A DNA stretch of 64,000 nt from Chromobotia macracanthus (GCA_036877525.1 JAZGTH010000047.1:1417501-1481500), one strand, 5' to 3'. Positions 11,882-26,900 are shown, counted from the stretch's first letter. Program-made: numbers and translations. The notes: generated by a model not told the origin, from the letters alone.

Positions 11882-14626
11882 TCTTAACTGTTAAAAAGTG
11901 CAACAATCTGCAAAACAGTATATTTTAACTTTTCTTTTTGACTTTTCTTTTCATTTTTGTTTATATCATACAGATATAGTCTGTTCTTTCTAACTAGACA
12001 TAACTTATTCAATAAAGTCTAACTCAGCAGATTTACCCGTTAACTCCATTAACCGCACATACATAATCTGCACACACAGACTCTGATTCATGAGAAACTC
12101 ATACCTCAGATGTTTTGTAGGACGTCCCACACAGTGAAAACTGAGTTATAGTAATGGTGAAACGAATGGTTTCTAAAGCAGTGGGGCTTTAATATAAATA
12201 TGTTGCAGGTGGGTTCATTTCCTGAAACTTTTCTACACACTGTACTGCCATCTGATGGTCAAGATTATCAGACTCACAAAGCAGCTCCGTAACATCCGGT
12301 TTGGGTGGACATTTAAGTGTTTTGTGTTTGAAGAAAACTTAAGGAAGCTGGTTTCAGACCACTGATGTTTGTACACTTGTCTCATGGGTAAAGCTAATGT
12401 TAAATTCAGTTAAATTAAGTGAAACGTGAAATAACTGTCCCTATAGATTTTGGCAGGCATTCTAATCCTGAATTCATGGCAGTATTTTTCCACAGTGGAA
12501 AAAATAGCAAACTGTGCACAGTTTCACAAGAGAAATGTTCAGCCAGAGGGTGGAAAAGTAAAAACCGTTTACTAATATAAGTTAAAATAAGCCACTTCAC
12601 CAGAAGCAATGTATTCAAAATGTCTACAGCTATACCTAAGCATATCTCCGAACTTTTGGTACTGTTTAAAGATTGTTAGAATAGACAGTGTACACGGTCA
12701 CAGTGAAAGAGCCGATGACAGTATGTTCACACTTTAATGGCTCACAGAAAAATGGCAATATTACATCAACTTAAGTCTACAATCTCCATTTAACCTCTGA
12801 TGGACCTGGACAATCTACATATAAAAATACATATATTACATTCAAAATGAAGATTTGTGTTAAAATCATGGTAATGACAGATTTTACAGTTCCTTTAATG
12901 TGATTGCAAAGACTTGTACCATTGGATACTGTTGGCATTACTGCGCTGGTTTATGACATTTCAGTTGGGTCCTGAAACCATGCAGGTATTTAAATACAAT
13001 AAAGCAAAACAGAAAAGCTGCATCTTATGTATCTTGGGCAGAGTAATAGCATGAACATCTGAGAATTACATACCAAAAGAAAGTAACTAAGATTCAACAG
13101 GTCACAGGTCATTTCTGCAAGTAATTTACATGCTTTTCTTTTAAATTTCTCAAACGCAACTAACATTTGAAATATTGCCTATGCATAGTGACTAGTCAGA
13201 AATTCAACAAATTCAAATACAATCATGTTATTGTTTCGGGCTCACATCAAAATTCTCAAAAAACCATCAGCACACATAATATCATCCCCACTCCAGTTAC
13301 TCAATTCTCAATCATCTGTAATTTCACATTCTCCTAAAGCAACAGCAACATTTTCATTTTCAGATTAGTGTCCACTAATAATCACTGTAAGAATTCATGA
13401 AAATCAACAAGATTTTTTAAACATCTGGAAATTTGACATTTGACAGTTTTTTTGGCATAGTTTAGTGAAAATGACTAAATAATGTCTGAAATCCCCCAAA
13501 GAACGTGTAATGACGTCAAATGAAAACAATCTTGCTTCAAAGAAGTGACACATTAACTGGACGCTGGAGTTAACAAAAGGAACAAGCTGTTATTTGGAAC
13601 AATGGGGCCACTGAGGGCCGTTTATCCACCCAGAGGCCACAGCTGCTAATATATGGAAATCAGATCACATTCTTAAAAGTGAAGTATTTACTCCACAACA
13701 CTGCGTTTAGTGTTAGCCGTCCTTCACTGCCTTCCAAGCCGCATAAATGATGCTTCTCAGGGCACTTTGAAGGAAGGACAATCATGGCAGCTATGTTGCT
13801 GGTTTGTTTCACGTAGAACTTACAAAAAATAAATGCTTAAAAGAGTTCTGAATGATGTTGTTTCTGAGTCACTTACACCCTTCGTAGGAGGTACAGTGAA
13901 TGAAACGTATATGTGTTTTTTAAATTATTAAAACATTATAAACACAGTGGTCATATTTGGGGTTATGTTTGGTCAACTTAAAACTGGTTTAAAATCATCT
14001 CCCTTTATTGTAAAATAAATTATCCAGCCATCTGGGGCTCTTCACATGGATTAATACCGCTGTATACATTACTGCAAAAATCTGTTAGACAAAAAGGTCA
14101 AATAAATGTCTACAGACTCCGTTGACTGATTTGTTTTACATTACAAAGTGTAATAAAAAATATACAACACATGATATAAACATATTCTTAAGAGAATCTA
14201 AAGAAAACTGTGATTCCTGAAATACAAAATACATATTTCTGAAATTTCCTGGTCAAATATCTAAAGAAATCATAAAGATTTCTGTTTCAGGACCTTTATA
14301 TGCTTTGACTCTATTTTCATTACTTTTCCCCCTTGAATTCTCATTACAGTAACATGAAAACAATTACTGTACGACTGTGAAGTCAATCACTGTATTACAT
14401 TGATTTACACTGTATTACATTGATATTACATATGATTTTTTACTTATTAAAAATTGTTACATTAACAAGAATCATAACAATAAAAATCACCATTGAATTA
14501 GTAATAACAATGATAAGAAATTCAAAAGCAAACCTCTGAATATATTATATGAATAAAAATGTGGAAATAAATGTCACAAGCCAAAAAATGTATGGCTTCA
14601 CTTTCTTTTCAAGTTGTAAAACAAGT

Positions 14627-14677
14627 CTAACCTTAAAACTAAACTAACCTTAAAACTAAACTAACCTTAAAACTAAA
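14627..14677. repeat. 17-bp tandem repeat, three perfect copies
   Basis: The unit CTAACCTTAAAACTAAA occurs at 14627-14643, 14644-14660 and 14661-14677, followed by a degenerate start (ctaatctt). It lies in the presumed erbb2 3' UTR or flank. Confidence 0.85.
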
Positions 14678-15393
14678 CTAATCTTCTATTTTGTCTTTTG
14701 GTTTTGGGAAGAAATATGACCAGGACATTTCTCTGTGAAATCTGTCCTTACTATACATGTAGGCTTATTTTGCTGCTACCAAGCCAATTATAAAGATTTA
14801 TTATCACCAAACACAAGAAATTTGTGTGAGAAAAAGTGTGAAAATGTCACAGAGGAGAAATGTTGAATCTTCATAGCCAGTTGCATTGTTGAATGCAGCC
14901 CGCTTCATTTCCTGTGGTAATAATGTGTCTCATTCATTGGCACTGTGGCCTAGCTGCTCACACAGAGTCTTCACACTGAACAGAGCAGCTGAACTGTGCT
15001 GAGCTCAGATTCATCCAGCTCTCACACACATAGTCTGGAAACCAAAGTGTGTTGCCTCAGAAGTGTGTTGAACATCCAGAAAAATGTGATGTAATGTTTT
15101 TGAGATGACTGCATATTCAAATCCACGTATCGAAAGACATTTTGTCTGATCCAGTGTTATTTAGCATTGTCATCATTCAAGTAGTCTTACAAGCTTGTAC
15201 CATCAAGTTAGTACCATGTTTCTGATGAATTTCATTTTCATCAGATGATTCTTTTTGGCAAAGACCAGAAGTGCATCCATCTTTAAGTTCAGAAATAAAA
15301 CAGAATGCTACATGAATTTTGTGGCAAAAGAAGTTGAGAAACCATCCGCAGTGGCGAGAACAACCTTCACGAAACATGGCATTCACTCTCTCT

Positions 15394-15412
15394 CACACAC
15401 ACACACACACAC
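15394..15412. repeat. Short (CA)n microsatellite
   Basis: A CA run preceded by CTCT repeats, 37 nt beyond the erbb2 stop codon, so inside the erbb2 3' UTR (as TG on the mRNA). Confidence 0.8.
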
Positions 15413-15448
15413 AACCTCATCAATGAATTTATCTTTGTACTCCACTTC

Positions 15449-17968
15449 TCAAGTGTACTCCATCTGACCACTCCAAGTCTCTGCTAAGCCCAGGTATTCT
15501 GGGTTTTCTGCTGTGGGGGTCATGAAACCATTGTGCTGCCTGTGAGTTGTACTGCCATTTATCGATGCTCCAGTGACGGCCTTCGCTTTTGCTGCAATAT
15601 CATGGTAGTAGGGGTTGTCGAAGGCGGGCGAAATGGGCGAGATGTTGCCCACAGGCACCAGATATTCTGGGTTCTCCACACTGTGCTCTGCACACAAACC
15701 GTTAATAAACCGCCTCTCACCCGTTTTGCGTGGCAGGGTGCTGGGACGCTCTGACAGGACATCCTGGTTCACATACTCTGGAGATCAAAGAAAATATTTA
15801 TTAGGGCTTGTAGTATTTAAAAAAAGCCAAAAAACATTGAAAAGCTATTTGTTTATACATCCTTCTTATTTTACTCCTTTCCAACCACCTGCGCCATTTC
15901 TGGTATGTACCGCCTGCTTCTCACAATTCAATCAGTTCTCCATTCCCCACTTTTTCTCTCATTGAATATTTATTTTAATTTAATGCACATATTGTTTCCT
16001 GCCGACATTAAAACTGCAGGCGATCACATATTGCACTCACCAGGCTGTGTGTGTGCTCCTCGTGGTAGTGTGTGTGACAGGAAAGAAACAGGGCCATCGG
16101 TCTCCATCTCTCCATCTGTGCCGGTGAGAAAGGTGGGGTCTTTTGAGTAGCGACCAGGACTTGACGGTGGGCCGTTTTCTTCCCCGTCCCCGTCCAGAAA
16201 CACAGAGTCTGATTGGCCCCCTGCTGAACGACGTGATATGCTCCGTACTAGAGAGGGGTATTGTGTTCCTGGCCACATCCCATTGGCTGTTGCCCCCATT
16301 GGAAGAGTCGGGTACTGACTCGGGTACTGCCCCAACGTGCTGACAGATGAGTACAAGCCCCTCCCGCTCGGCACACCATCCATCTCTAAGCCTTGATCTG
16401 TACTCTGAAGAACAGAAAGAAAGAGATGTGCCATGATTTGTGATAAATGAAGAGATGTGCACCATCAGTCAAGACAAGACACCAAAGTTTGCAGGTGGAT
16501 CCTTTGTGTACTGAGTATGTATTGAGTAGGGACTGTACAAACAGAGCAAATACAAACATGCTCCCTTTTGTTTTACTCCAACGTTAGTTATTTGTGCAGT
16601 ATAACATTAATACTAGAATATAAACACATTGTGGCATGTGTTACGCATGGCTGTACCAAACCTTGAAAAATGGAAAATAATAGTGTGATTTTTGTTGAGT
16701 CCAGCTCATAAAATGTCACAGGCCTGTGTGAACCTGCACCATCTGTGTGACTGTCACACCTCAACACAGTGTGCTAATCACTACTAATGCCAGTTCCTCT
16801 ACCTTATACATACCTAACAGTACTCTACTGTTTTTGCAATAGGAAAGTACATTTTAGTGCTAATAGATTATGCAAGCACTGGCACATACTAATGCATAAC
16901 TGAAAGTGATCGCTGTTGCCTAGACAACACTGATTGTTAACAATCACACCTCAAAATACAACTGCTCCTTACATTTAAGCATTTATTTATTTATTCTTTC
17001 TTATGCAGTGTTTACCTTAAAGTTTAATTTATGGATTTGGTGAAACATCACTTATTTGGTTTATAAATTCAGTGCAGTGCCACTAAACTCCTCCCTCTTG
17101 CAATGCATTGTGGGTAATGTCAGATGTTAGGCATTCATAGATCTGCACTTTGAAGTTTTGCCAGAAATATTAGACCCTCTGAGTACTGTAAGGATACTGT
17201 AAGGATACTGCAGTTTAGAACACTAATTCTAATTTCGAGGACGGATAGTTGGAATTGGACGGAGGGCATGTCTCTGACCTTGTTTCTATGTAACACTATA
17301 TGTGCTAAGAGAAACAGAAGGACATGCAGAGTGGCACAAACAGAGCAAAATGATTGACAAATGTTCCTCCACGTCCTCTTGTATTTGTAGTTATTCTGGT
17401 GTTTATGATCTATCATCTTTGTATTACGTAACTAACTTCTAGTTGGGCCAAATTTCTGTCCACAGCATAGCTTTAAAAATTCACTGGGGATTTTTTGTGA
17501 AGGTTACATGGTACAGGAAATTCTTTCATTTCAGAAGATCAAGAACTGCTGCAGGGATCGTATGATTTCTCATACGATCCCTCTAAACTTTGGTTTGTTT
17601 CTCAAGCTGTCGGCTACAGAGCATACAGTGATGATTCTTTTTGACAGATAAAAAAAGAGAAAAAAAAAAACTTAAACATTCTTCAAAGAAAGAAAGAAAA
17701 TCATACGAGGTTAGAGAAAATGAGGGTGAACGATGACAGAATTTTCATATTTGGAGTGAGAGACAATGAAATTCTGTCTAACCCGATGAGAGTGGTGTCT
17801 GCTGGGTCCATTAGCCCGGCTTTCTCCTTGAGTGTTGAAGGGACCAGGCTGAGGCACTAGATATTCTTCTGCATCCAGCAGCTCCTTCACATTGCTCCCC
17901 TCCTCTGCCAGCAGCGTGCGGAAGAACGCACTATCAACGGGACTCGACAGACTCATCTGCTCATCATT
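15449..17968 (-). CDS. erbb2: erbb2 exons 25-27: C-terminal phosphotyrosine tail
   Basis: The tail keeps most docking motifs: DAEEYLVPQ (human Y1023 region), PEYVNQDV (GRB2-type YVNQ, Y1139 region, spanning the 16041/15777 junction), NPEYLVPVG, FDNPYYHD and NPEYLGL (Y1248 region). The human ETDGYVAPL segment appears as ETDGPVSFL, without the tyrosine. The protein ends LAETWSGQMEYT and the TGA stop is at 15449-15451, so the human DVPV terminus is absent. Confidence 0.9.
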
Positions 17969-20900
17969 CTGCAAGAAGCAGAGAGATCATCTGGGTTTGT
18001 CTGTGCTTATTAATAAATCACTGTATGAGGACATCAGGATTGTTATTCCTGTGGCATGTTCACTCACTTGAATGACTACGTAACGTGGGGGATCACGTGC
18101 CATAGAGCTGAAATCAGTCACAAGCTCCTTAAATCGTGGTCGACTGTCCGGATCAATCATCCAACCTGCCGAAGGTGACGTTTAAATGATCAGACAGTCA
18201 CAGACGAATGTTTTACACAAAAGCTGCAGATTTAAAGTGTTAAAAGCTCTATGGGCTGCATCTGTCACAGACTATCATTTCAACACGCCACAATTATTAT
18301 TCTGAATAATTGTTTTAAGGCTTTAACATAAATACAAGCCTCGCAACTCTGCTTGTAGCTTCTGCAGTCAATATAACCAATAAAATAATTGCAATAATGT
18401 AAACAACTTTTCTTTGTTATTCCAAAACAGTTCTTTATTTCTGTGGTCATAAACAATGTCTATACAGCTTAAACTGGAATATTCCATTAAACTGAATAAT
18501 CAAAAACAAATGTGACCAAAAACACAGCTGAATTAAATAAGCACACAGATGTCAGTCTTAAACCTTTTCATCATGACAGAAACGTGCTCACATTTAACCA
18601 TGATCATGTAGACGTCTATGGTGCAGATGAGGGGCTGAGGGAGTCTCTCCCCCCCTTCCAGCAGGTCTGGAATGTCCCGTGCTGGTATGAGGTCATAAGG
18701 TTTTGCGCCAAAGGTCATCAACTCCCATACAGTCACCCCTGAGACAAAAAGAGATGCACCTCCGAGGTTATTTTAATCCAGAGGGTTCATTTACAGAAGA
18801 GCAACTGTAAACTTTGGAGATGACTGACCGTAGCTCCACACGTCGCTCTGGTGAGTGAACTTCCTGTGTAATATGGACTCCAGCGCCATCCATTTAATGG
18901 GCACCTATTTAACACACGTACTATTACACCACCAGTCAAGTGTAAAATCAGTTGACTGAAATGTTGATCTTAAAAACCTTCTGACCTGATCCTAAAATTG
19001 TGACAACGTAACTGAAGTGTTATTTTTAAAAATGTTTTTGAAGGATTTACTGTAGATCCACTGACACTTTGATGCAAGATTTATTCCAAAATCTAGTGTG
19101 CTCTACTAAGTCAGCATTTTAAACAACATAATGCACATTTCCAGCATGACAGCTGTTTGAAAATTGTGTTGCCAGTGCCAGTATAACACCTAAACTATAA
19201 ATTCTATAATAGAATATAAGGAAGCAAATGTCGATTATAAACACTTTAAAATCAAAGTATTGATAAAAAATAGTTCCATATATTCCATTTGATATTTGTG
19301 TGGATTAAATCTTTTGTATTCAATATCGCACATCACATCACGAGCTTAGCATCAGGCTATAAACAATCTTTACTGGAATCAGTTGTGTTGTGTTTTGAGC
19401 TGTGTAATAGCTTTTAACATAAAGAGCGCTAGTTTGGGTGACATGCATAACTGTGTGTTATGTAGGTACAAATAAATGTAGAAGGTTCTAAGAGGATGCT
19501 GCTTCAGAAAGTAGTTACTTCTGTAGACACAGAATATGGAGGCAGCTCACTAGGTTTACACAGAGCTTCAAAGTTCATCTTGTGACCTTTACAGAAACAT
19601 CAAACACACACTCACCTTTCCCCCATCAGCGTGGTATTCTGTCTCATCTATGTCTAGCAATCTGGCCAAACCAAAGTCTGTAATCTTCACATGGTTTGGG
19701 TTCTTTACCAGAACATTCCGAGCTGCGAGGTCTCTGTGAACCAGTCTCACTTCCTCAAGATAACTCATTCCCTGAGACACAGATATGATGAGTCCGGTAT
19801 TACTGTTCACAGTGCGAATCAAATGTGAAAGCTCTGATGGTCACACTAAGCTTTACAAAGCTTTACAGCACACTATTCTTATGAATTGCATTTATAATAT
19901 TTTTATTCTCTTTGGAACTTGACAGCTCCTGGTCACGCTATGCTTTTGAATGGAACTGCCAGTAAACTTCAGGCTAAATATCTCCTTTAGTGTTACAGAA
20001 GTTATACTGGTTTAGAACAACACAGAGGTGAATAAATGCTGACAAAATTCGGTCACACTGGCTACAACATACCGCACCTTCCTCAGCCAGCAGTGCATGT
20101 GACACGCAGTAGATGTCTTACCTTAGCAATCTGAACACACCAGTTGAGGAGGTACTGAGAGCCGATGTGGTCCTTGTTCTCTCTGACATAGTCCAACAAA
20201 CATCCATACGGCATGAGCTGAGTAACCAGCTGAACCGTTGAGGTGAGACAGATACCCAACAAGCGGCACACGTACGGACTGGCCACACCTGCCATCACAT
20301 ACGCCTCCTGTGGACACGTGCATACACAAAACATATATACTACAGTGAAGTACAGAAACACATCGTAGTATTTGAACCCCCAATTGCAAAGAGAATCACA
20401 CAATACTGACTGCAGTACACTGCACACACAAATAAATACAAGTGTGTTCAATAATTACAAAATGTGTATATTAATAAATACCAGTCTACAGGCTTTTCTA
20501 ATGTTTCTAAAAGGAATATTAATAATAAAAGATTAAAGACAGAAGAAAGTGAAGAAAAACACTCACGTCCAAGATTTCTTTGTTGGCTTTGGGTGAGGTG
20601 TTCTCACGCAAAACTTTAATGGCCACTGGGATCTTCACATTCTCTCCATCAGGAGCCCAGAGACCCTGTTGAAACCAGAGGAGCTCTGCATGAACTGAAC
20701 TCAGCTGAAACCAGCAATGTATTCAAATGATTGTTTAACCATCTTTAAAAGCAAAACACTGATCTGAGCGATCATTATAAAGGATGAGTTAAGCAAAGTT
20801 TAATGTTTAAATCTTTGGACTGTTGTCCAAAGATACTGGATATTTTTCATTTGTACAGCTGCTTTGTAATAATGTGCCATTGTGAAAAGCAAACTTGAGC

Positions 20901-23900
20901 TTATGGGTTACAGGTTTGTTTAAACTCCTTTCAGCAATACTAATGATATATTATTGATGTACTATTAACATAATAATGAATGCAAAGAATGAATACAAAT
21001 TTGTCCCCTGCAGCATTAATATCAGCAACAGTTTCTGAATATTCTCCTATCAGTTAACAAAATATTATGAAAGAGAGAGTTTAAACAGGGCTGTGAAATT
21101 CCCAGACTACAGACCCATGTGTGTTGACTACAGTGTTCAGCCTCTGATGTGTTAGATACAGACACTCTCTCTTTAACTTAGTAAAGATAAGGGGACATGA
21201 ATGATTAAACAAACAGGAATGTTTTCGTATCGCTAGCTAACAGACTGAAGTGAAAGTAAATCAGTAGAAGTTTCAGCTGTCATGGCATTTTCCTGCAGTT
21301 TTAAGAGTGATAAGTCACATGACATATTCAACACAGGTGACTGGCTGTAAAAACGGGACTAAGCCCCCATTAGCAAAAATGAGTATTTAAATAATGTGTC
21401 TTCAGGGGGTCTGGAGGACAGTTGGGAACTACCATTAAGATGAAAAGGAATGCGTGTGTGCAGTGTATCACCTTATAGACTGTGCCGAATGCTCCAGATC
21501 CCAGCACTCGGAGTTTTTTCAGCTCTGTCTCTTTAAGGATTCTCATCTGGGCCTGATTGGGCACGGCTCCGCTCGGTGTTAGCGGCTCCACCAGCTACAG
21601 GAAAAATTCGAATCCGCAGTAGCACAGTTAGCACAGGTTTTTGACCAGCTGATGTATACTACATTTAAAGAGGCTGGGAAGAGCACAAGGTTTTGGCCGA
21701 TTTTTGGACATTTTTAAAATCTGGTAAGCTGCCTATGTAGACAACACCCAGGCTCTTTCAAATTATGTTGCCTCCTAAAAAAGGTTCTTTTGGCCAGATT
21801 ATTAATAAATATATTTATAATATAACAGATACTGAAAATTATTGATTAACCTAAAAATTCATCCAACATTTGTGTTTGCTATAGTATATTTAAATTACTA
21901 GGGCTTTGTGTCATGAGCATAGTACATGTTCTCACTAACCACTATTGAGATCAATTAGCAGAAGAGTCTTCTGTGTGCTTTGCATAAACACTGTTAATTG
22001 TGCGGCGTGCAGGCTTGTTGCTCGTGTTGAATGATGCAAATCAGGTCTGAGATCATTTCAAAAGCTCAAAGAACTTTAAACATGATGTGACCCTTTAAAA
22101 AGATTTCAAATATAAGGCAGAAGTCTCACCTCATGCTCCTGCAGGATTCTCCTCATGGTTTCTTTTCTTTTCTGCTGTTTCTGTCGGCGCAGGTAAAACA
22201 CCAGCAGTGCCAGCAAAATAAGGAAGAGAAACAATCCACCGATTGTGATCGCAATTGTTGTTCCAGGCCTGCAGGAGCAAGACAGATCAGAATAAAATGT
22301 GCGTGATGATTTAATGTGCAGTCTCAGGGTGTTGTGGGTAGTTGCTAGGCATTGATATGCATTGTTTCTGATGCATGAAGCAATGTAGGTTTACAGGGGT
22401 GTTATTGGCCCATCCCCAAGAACCTAAATAACTTGGGCCCCCCTTCAATGTAAGTAAATGGGTTTTTTTGCCCATTTTATTGTAGAAAATCATGAAGTGT
22501 AATTGCTTACAAGCAGCACACGCACAGAGCTTCACACAGAGGTTTAATATGTAGATTTAGAGGTTTGTTTAAATAATTTAGCAAAGGTAAGTGATGCTGG
22601 TCTTAACAAACATCACTAAAGAATCTGAGTATTATGTCTGCATGTTATACTCTGAGAAAGTCTTACCCAGGTTTCTGTTGGATGGGGCACCCCCGATCAT
22701 CCAGTGGGCACCTGACAGGAAACACAAAACAGGAAATGAACAGCTCCATTCATGTTTACAAGAACTGAAGTGGGAGAGACTCAGCGAAAGACTCACGAGA
22801 CGGTGCAGTTGGTTTCGCAGGGAAGACAGTGTCCCGTGGCATTGTAGTATTTCCACACTGTGTGCTGGTCCTCCTTCACCCCGCTGGGACAACGCTCAAC
22901 ACACACCTCTCCATCCTGGAAGTGCACACACTCCTTACACTGATCTGCCCCCTGAACACAACACACACACACACAAAGTTTACACTTTAACACCTCAACT
23001 TAACTGCACCTTTAAATGTCTCTTCCTCACACAAAGTGTCAGAAGATTAGAAATACAGCACATAAAAATATGAACTTTTGTATGACCTTGATATTTTAAT
23101 AGTGTATTTTATTTTGTTTTAGAGCTTGACAAAATCTGTCTCTGTTGACTTTCATTATAGGTAAAACAGCAGCGTGAAGATTCTGTTAAGTTTTGTGTGT
23201 TGTATTGATTTGATTTTGCATTCATCTCTTACTGGGCCTGTACAGGAGGCAGAACCATTGACTGGTCGACACTCTGGGTGGCAAGGGACGCAAACAGAAT
23301 CATTCACAAACTCCCGCACTGACCTGAGAGAAAAGTATTGATTGTTCACAACTGTAATCTATAGTAACAGCATGTGAATCTACATTTAGTTTTACTACAC
23401 TGTCTTTTTCCATAGACATCAGTGGCATCATTGTACACTGAGATAACATTTAAATCATTAGTGTTTTTTTGAAAGCACAGAAATCAAGTACAGAAAGATC
23501 TGCATATGCAGCACTCACCCCTCCATGACATTACACTGCTCAACACACTCCGTCCCACGCTTATATTTCAAACAGGACACACACTGACCGGGTCCCGGGC
23601 CCCAGCAGACTTTGTTTGCACACTGCAGGTCACACTCTTTCCCCTCAGAAACTACAGATTGGAAAAAATTCTGCTGATTAAATCCAAAGTCCAGCTTTTG
23701 ATGGAATTATACTTATAATAGGCAACTAAATGTAACTATCAAAATGTCCAGATGACATTTTTCATTAAATAATGAAATGACGCTCATGACAGTGATTATA
23801 AATGTGATAGCTTTTTGCTCAGGTTGAAATCACATCCCACTAGGTGTGTTGGGGAAGAACAATTCACTGATGCACTGCGATTCTTTCTTGAACGATTCTG

Positions 23901-26900
23901 GATTAATCCACAAAAAAATCATAATGAAATTTCAAATGATTAAAAAACATTAAAGAAAGAAACAGAATGTTATCTATGAAACCCATTAAAATGAAGACAC
24001 CTCACAACACATGTGAATAAATCAATGCATATGAGGATGCCTGCAACAAACACAAGACTTGTTTGACTAAACTTTCCATTTCAGAAAAAGCTTCATTTTT
24101 GGCAGCTGTTTTCATAGCTCAGAGCCAAAGACATCACACTATTCATTCTGCCTGCAGCTGTTGAGATGTGTGTACTAACAAATAAACTTGATGCAGCAAA
24201 CACAACCTATGAAGAAGGCCCATCCTTCTAAAAAGCTAAGCCAACTATTTATTTTTTATTGGTAGCAATGCATGTCTGATAACCACTCAACTACAGCCTC
24301 CTACAATATGCTGCACTTATTGATTTAGTTATTCATATATGATATGTGAAACAGATGATAATGATGAGAATAAATGCTGATTGGTGGCTGGTCTTTTACC
24401 ACAGGTTTGTGGGTCCTGGTTGTTGTTGCTGATGAGATTTGGACCCTGTGTCGGGTGGAGGAGGGAGGTCCAGGGCAGAGAGGAGGTGTAGCACAGTCTC
24501 GAGTTATTATGGATCAGAATTAAACCTCCACTGACACTGCGCAGAGAACGCAGCCCCAGAGACTCGATCTGCAGTGACTGAACTCCCAACGAGAGAACTC
24601 CCCTGAAACAAGGAGGAGAAATGAACTGACGCTAGAGTTTACATTCTGACTGGTGTGAGGGGTTGCTGGGCACTGCTGAGCAATTTTAAAGAATCTTCTG
24701 GTGAATAGTGAGGGTACTAGCACGTGCTCTGCGGTTGCTAGGATGATGTGGATGGTTGCTATGGTGTAGTTGCTAATGCATTGATAGGATTTTCCAAATG
24801 GTTGCTAGGAAATTGCAAGCTGGTTTCTAAGTCAACAGAGTCCAATCACAAATCTTTTTGCTATTCTGATCTCTAGATATGGCTTTGGTCTCTCCTTTAC
24901 TGTTTTCAGACAGGCAAAATATTAAAGTCTGTTTGATTTAAAAAGTACTGCTCCACAAACGGCGTGGGACATTAATCTATCAAAACCACATCTGTTTCTG
25001 TCAGTCTCTCTCTGAGATTAAATCAGTGAAATCAAAACAGTGAAAAATTACCTACACTTTCATATATTAACTAAGTTACTTCATATAACCAAGCACAACC
25101 AGTTTTCACAGTCAGTTTACTTCAAATAGACTTAAAGGGTTAAAAGCAAGGGGGGAAATGTTTGTATCACGCAGCAGGTGTAAAGGATAATTATTAACCA
25201 CTATAACTAACAGGAAACAGCAGGTCTGATAAGTCTAGCTAGCCGACAGGCGAGAAAGTGGGTAAACAGTCTAGCCAACAAAGCGACGTGTGTGAAGACC
25301 TAGGAAACAGGAAATGTGCCCAGCGAAAATTCAAACGTTTGATCACCATTTCAGAAAAGAAGCAAAAACAGAATGATAAAGACATATACTTACTTGTAAA
25401 GCATTCTTCCTCTGATCACCTTCAAGTTCTCAAAAACACTGAGATCTGGCAAATAATCGGGCCATCTGTCAATGTACAGATAACCTAAAATTCAAATATA
25501 ATGTTAATGCAAAATTTCACACAATGACCACTGGTTCAGATCTGTTTCTTTGTGTATCTGATGATGACTGTGATTTTAACCTGTGATCTCTTCAATCGTC
25601 TTTAATGTGTCCAGGTCACTGCGCTGCAGTCCAGATGAATTAGTAACTGCATCCCTGTATGAAGAAAACAGCAAATGCATGAAAACCACCATCATGAACA
25701 GCAGATGAAATATTTTAGTGTAATTCACCCAAAAATGAATATTCTGTCAACATGTACTCATTCCAGTCCTTGACTTTTACAAAAGGTGTTTTTAGGAAGC
25801 ATCCTGATCACTCCTTTTTACTGTATATTCAAAAATAATTTAAGTTTTTAGCTCTAGAATAAAAAAAACAACAGTTTTCTCATTTCTCGTTTTCTTAAAG
25901 TTATACCATGGTTATGTGAAACAGACAGAAATCTCAGAAAAGTTATTTACTGAAAAACTTTTTACACACACAAACATATGAGAGCCAATGACGTCTGGTT
26001 TAAACCATTAATATCATTGTTGTCACATTATATTGCTGATTTACATGCTTAAAATTGTATCTATAGTCTTTAAAGAGAGAGACTCATACGGACCACTTTC
26101 ATGATATATGCATATGGTGCGTTACTGTCATTTTGTTGCTTCACTGACCGGTCCCTGTTTACTCTCATTACAGGGAGTAAGTTCAGAACAACATGCTGAG
26201 TAAATTGTGATGCATTTGTTTGTTTTTTAAATGTTCATGCTTACACTTTAAAGGAATCCGGAAGAAAAGCCAAACTGCCGTAGATCTTCTTACACCCACT
26301 GAAGAGACCGATGTTGGTGACATCCACCACAGTCGCACCCTGAAGATTCCCCATGCCTAGCCCATAACACACTAACAGACAGACACACATGCATTACCAC
26401 TGTCAGACAAATTATTCTACAAACCCAATTACTTTTTACCTGTATACATAATTTAGTTAACACATTTACAGACTGTCACAAACATACTGTGTGCAAGTAC
26501 ATAGTCCCAATGCCCAGCACACATTTCCCCACTGCACATAATGAATGTGTTCTTGTGTAACTCTGGTGCTGACAAACTTCAGTATGCAAGAAGGGGTTAC
26601 AGTTACTTTCTAATGTCACATTCCTGCCACACTGAAGAACAATGTGATGTGTAAAGTCTAGCTGGTGGAGTTATAAGCATCTACACACACATGAAGAGTT
26701 TCAGGCCTCAAACACAACACACCTTTTGGACACTCTCCTTCACACTTTTCACATTTCTGAGTTTCTTGACCGTCTGGCTGTATTGTGATGACTTCCTGAT
26801 TAGCTTTGGGACAGACCATAGTACACGCCACCTCCATCGCCAAATAGTTATCTACAAATGAGAAAACATAGCATGTATATACATAACATGATATCACATT

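Larger units (their letters stand above)
11882..15448. other. Tail-to-tail intergenic region and erbb2 3' UTR
   Basis: There are no coding frames. kcnh6 ends just to the left and the erbb2 stop codon is at 15449-15451, so an unknown part of this stretch is erbb2 3' UTR on the - strand. Several - strand AATAAA hexamers occur (for example near 14003-14008) but none stands out. Small repeats are at 14627-14677 and 15394-15412. Confidence 0.6.
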
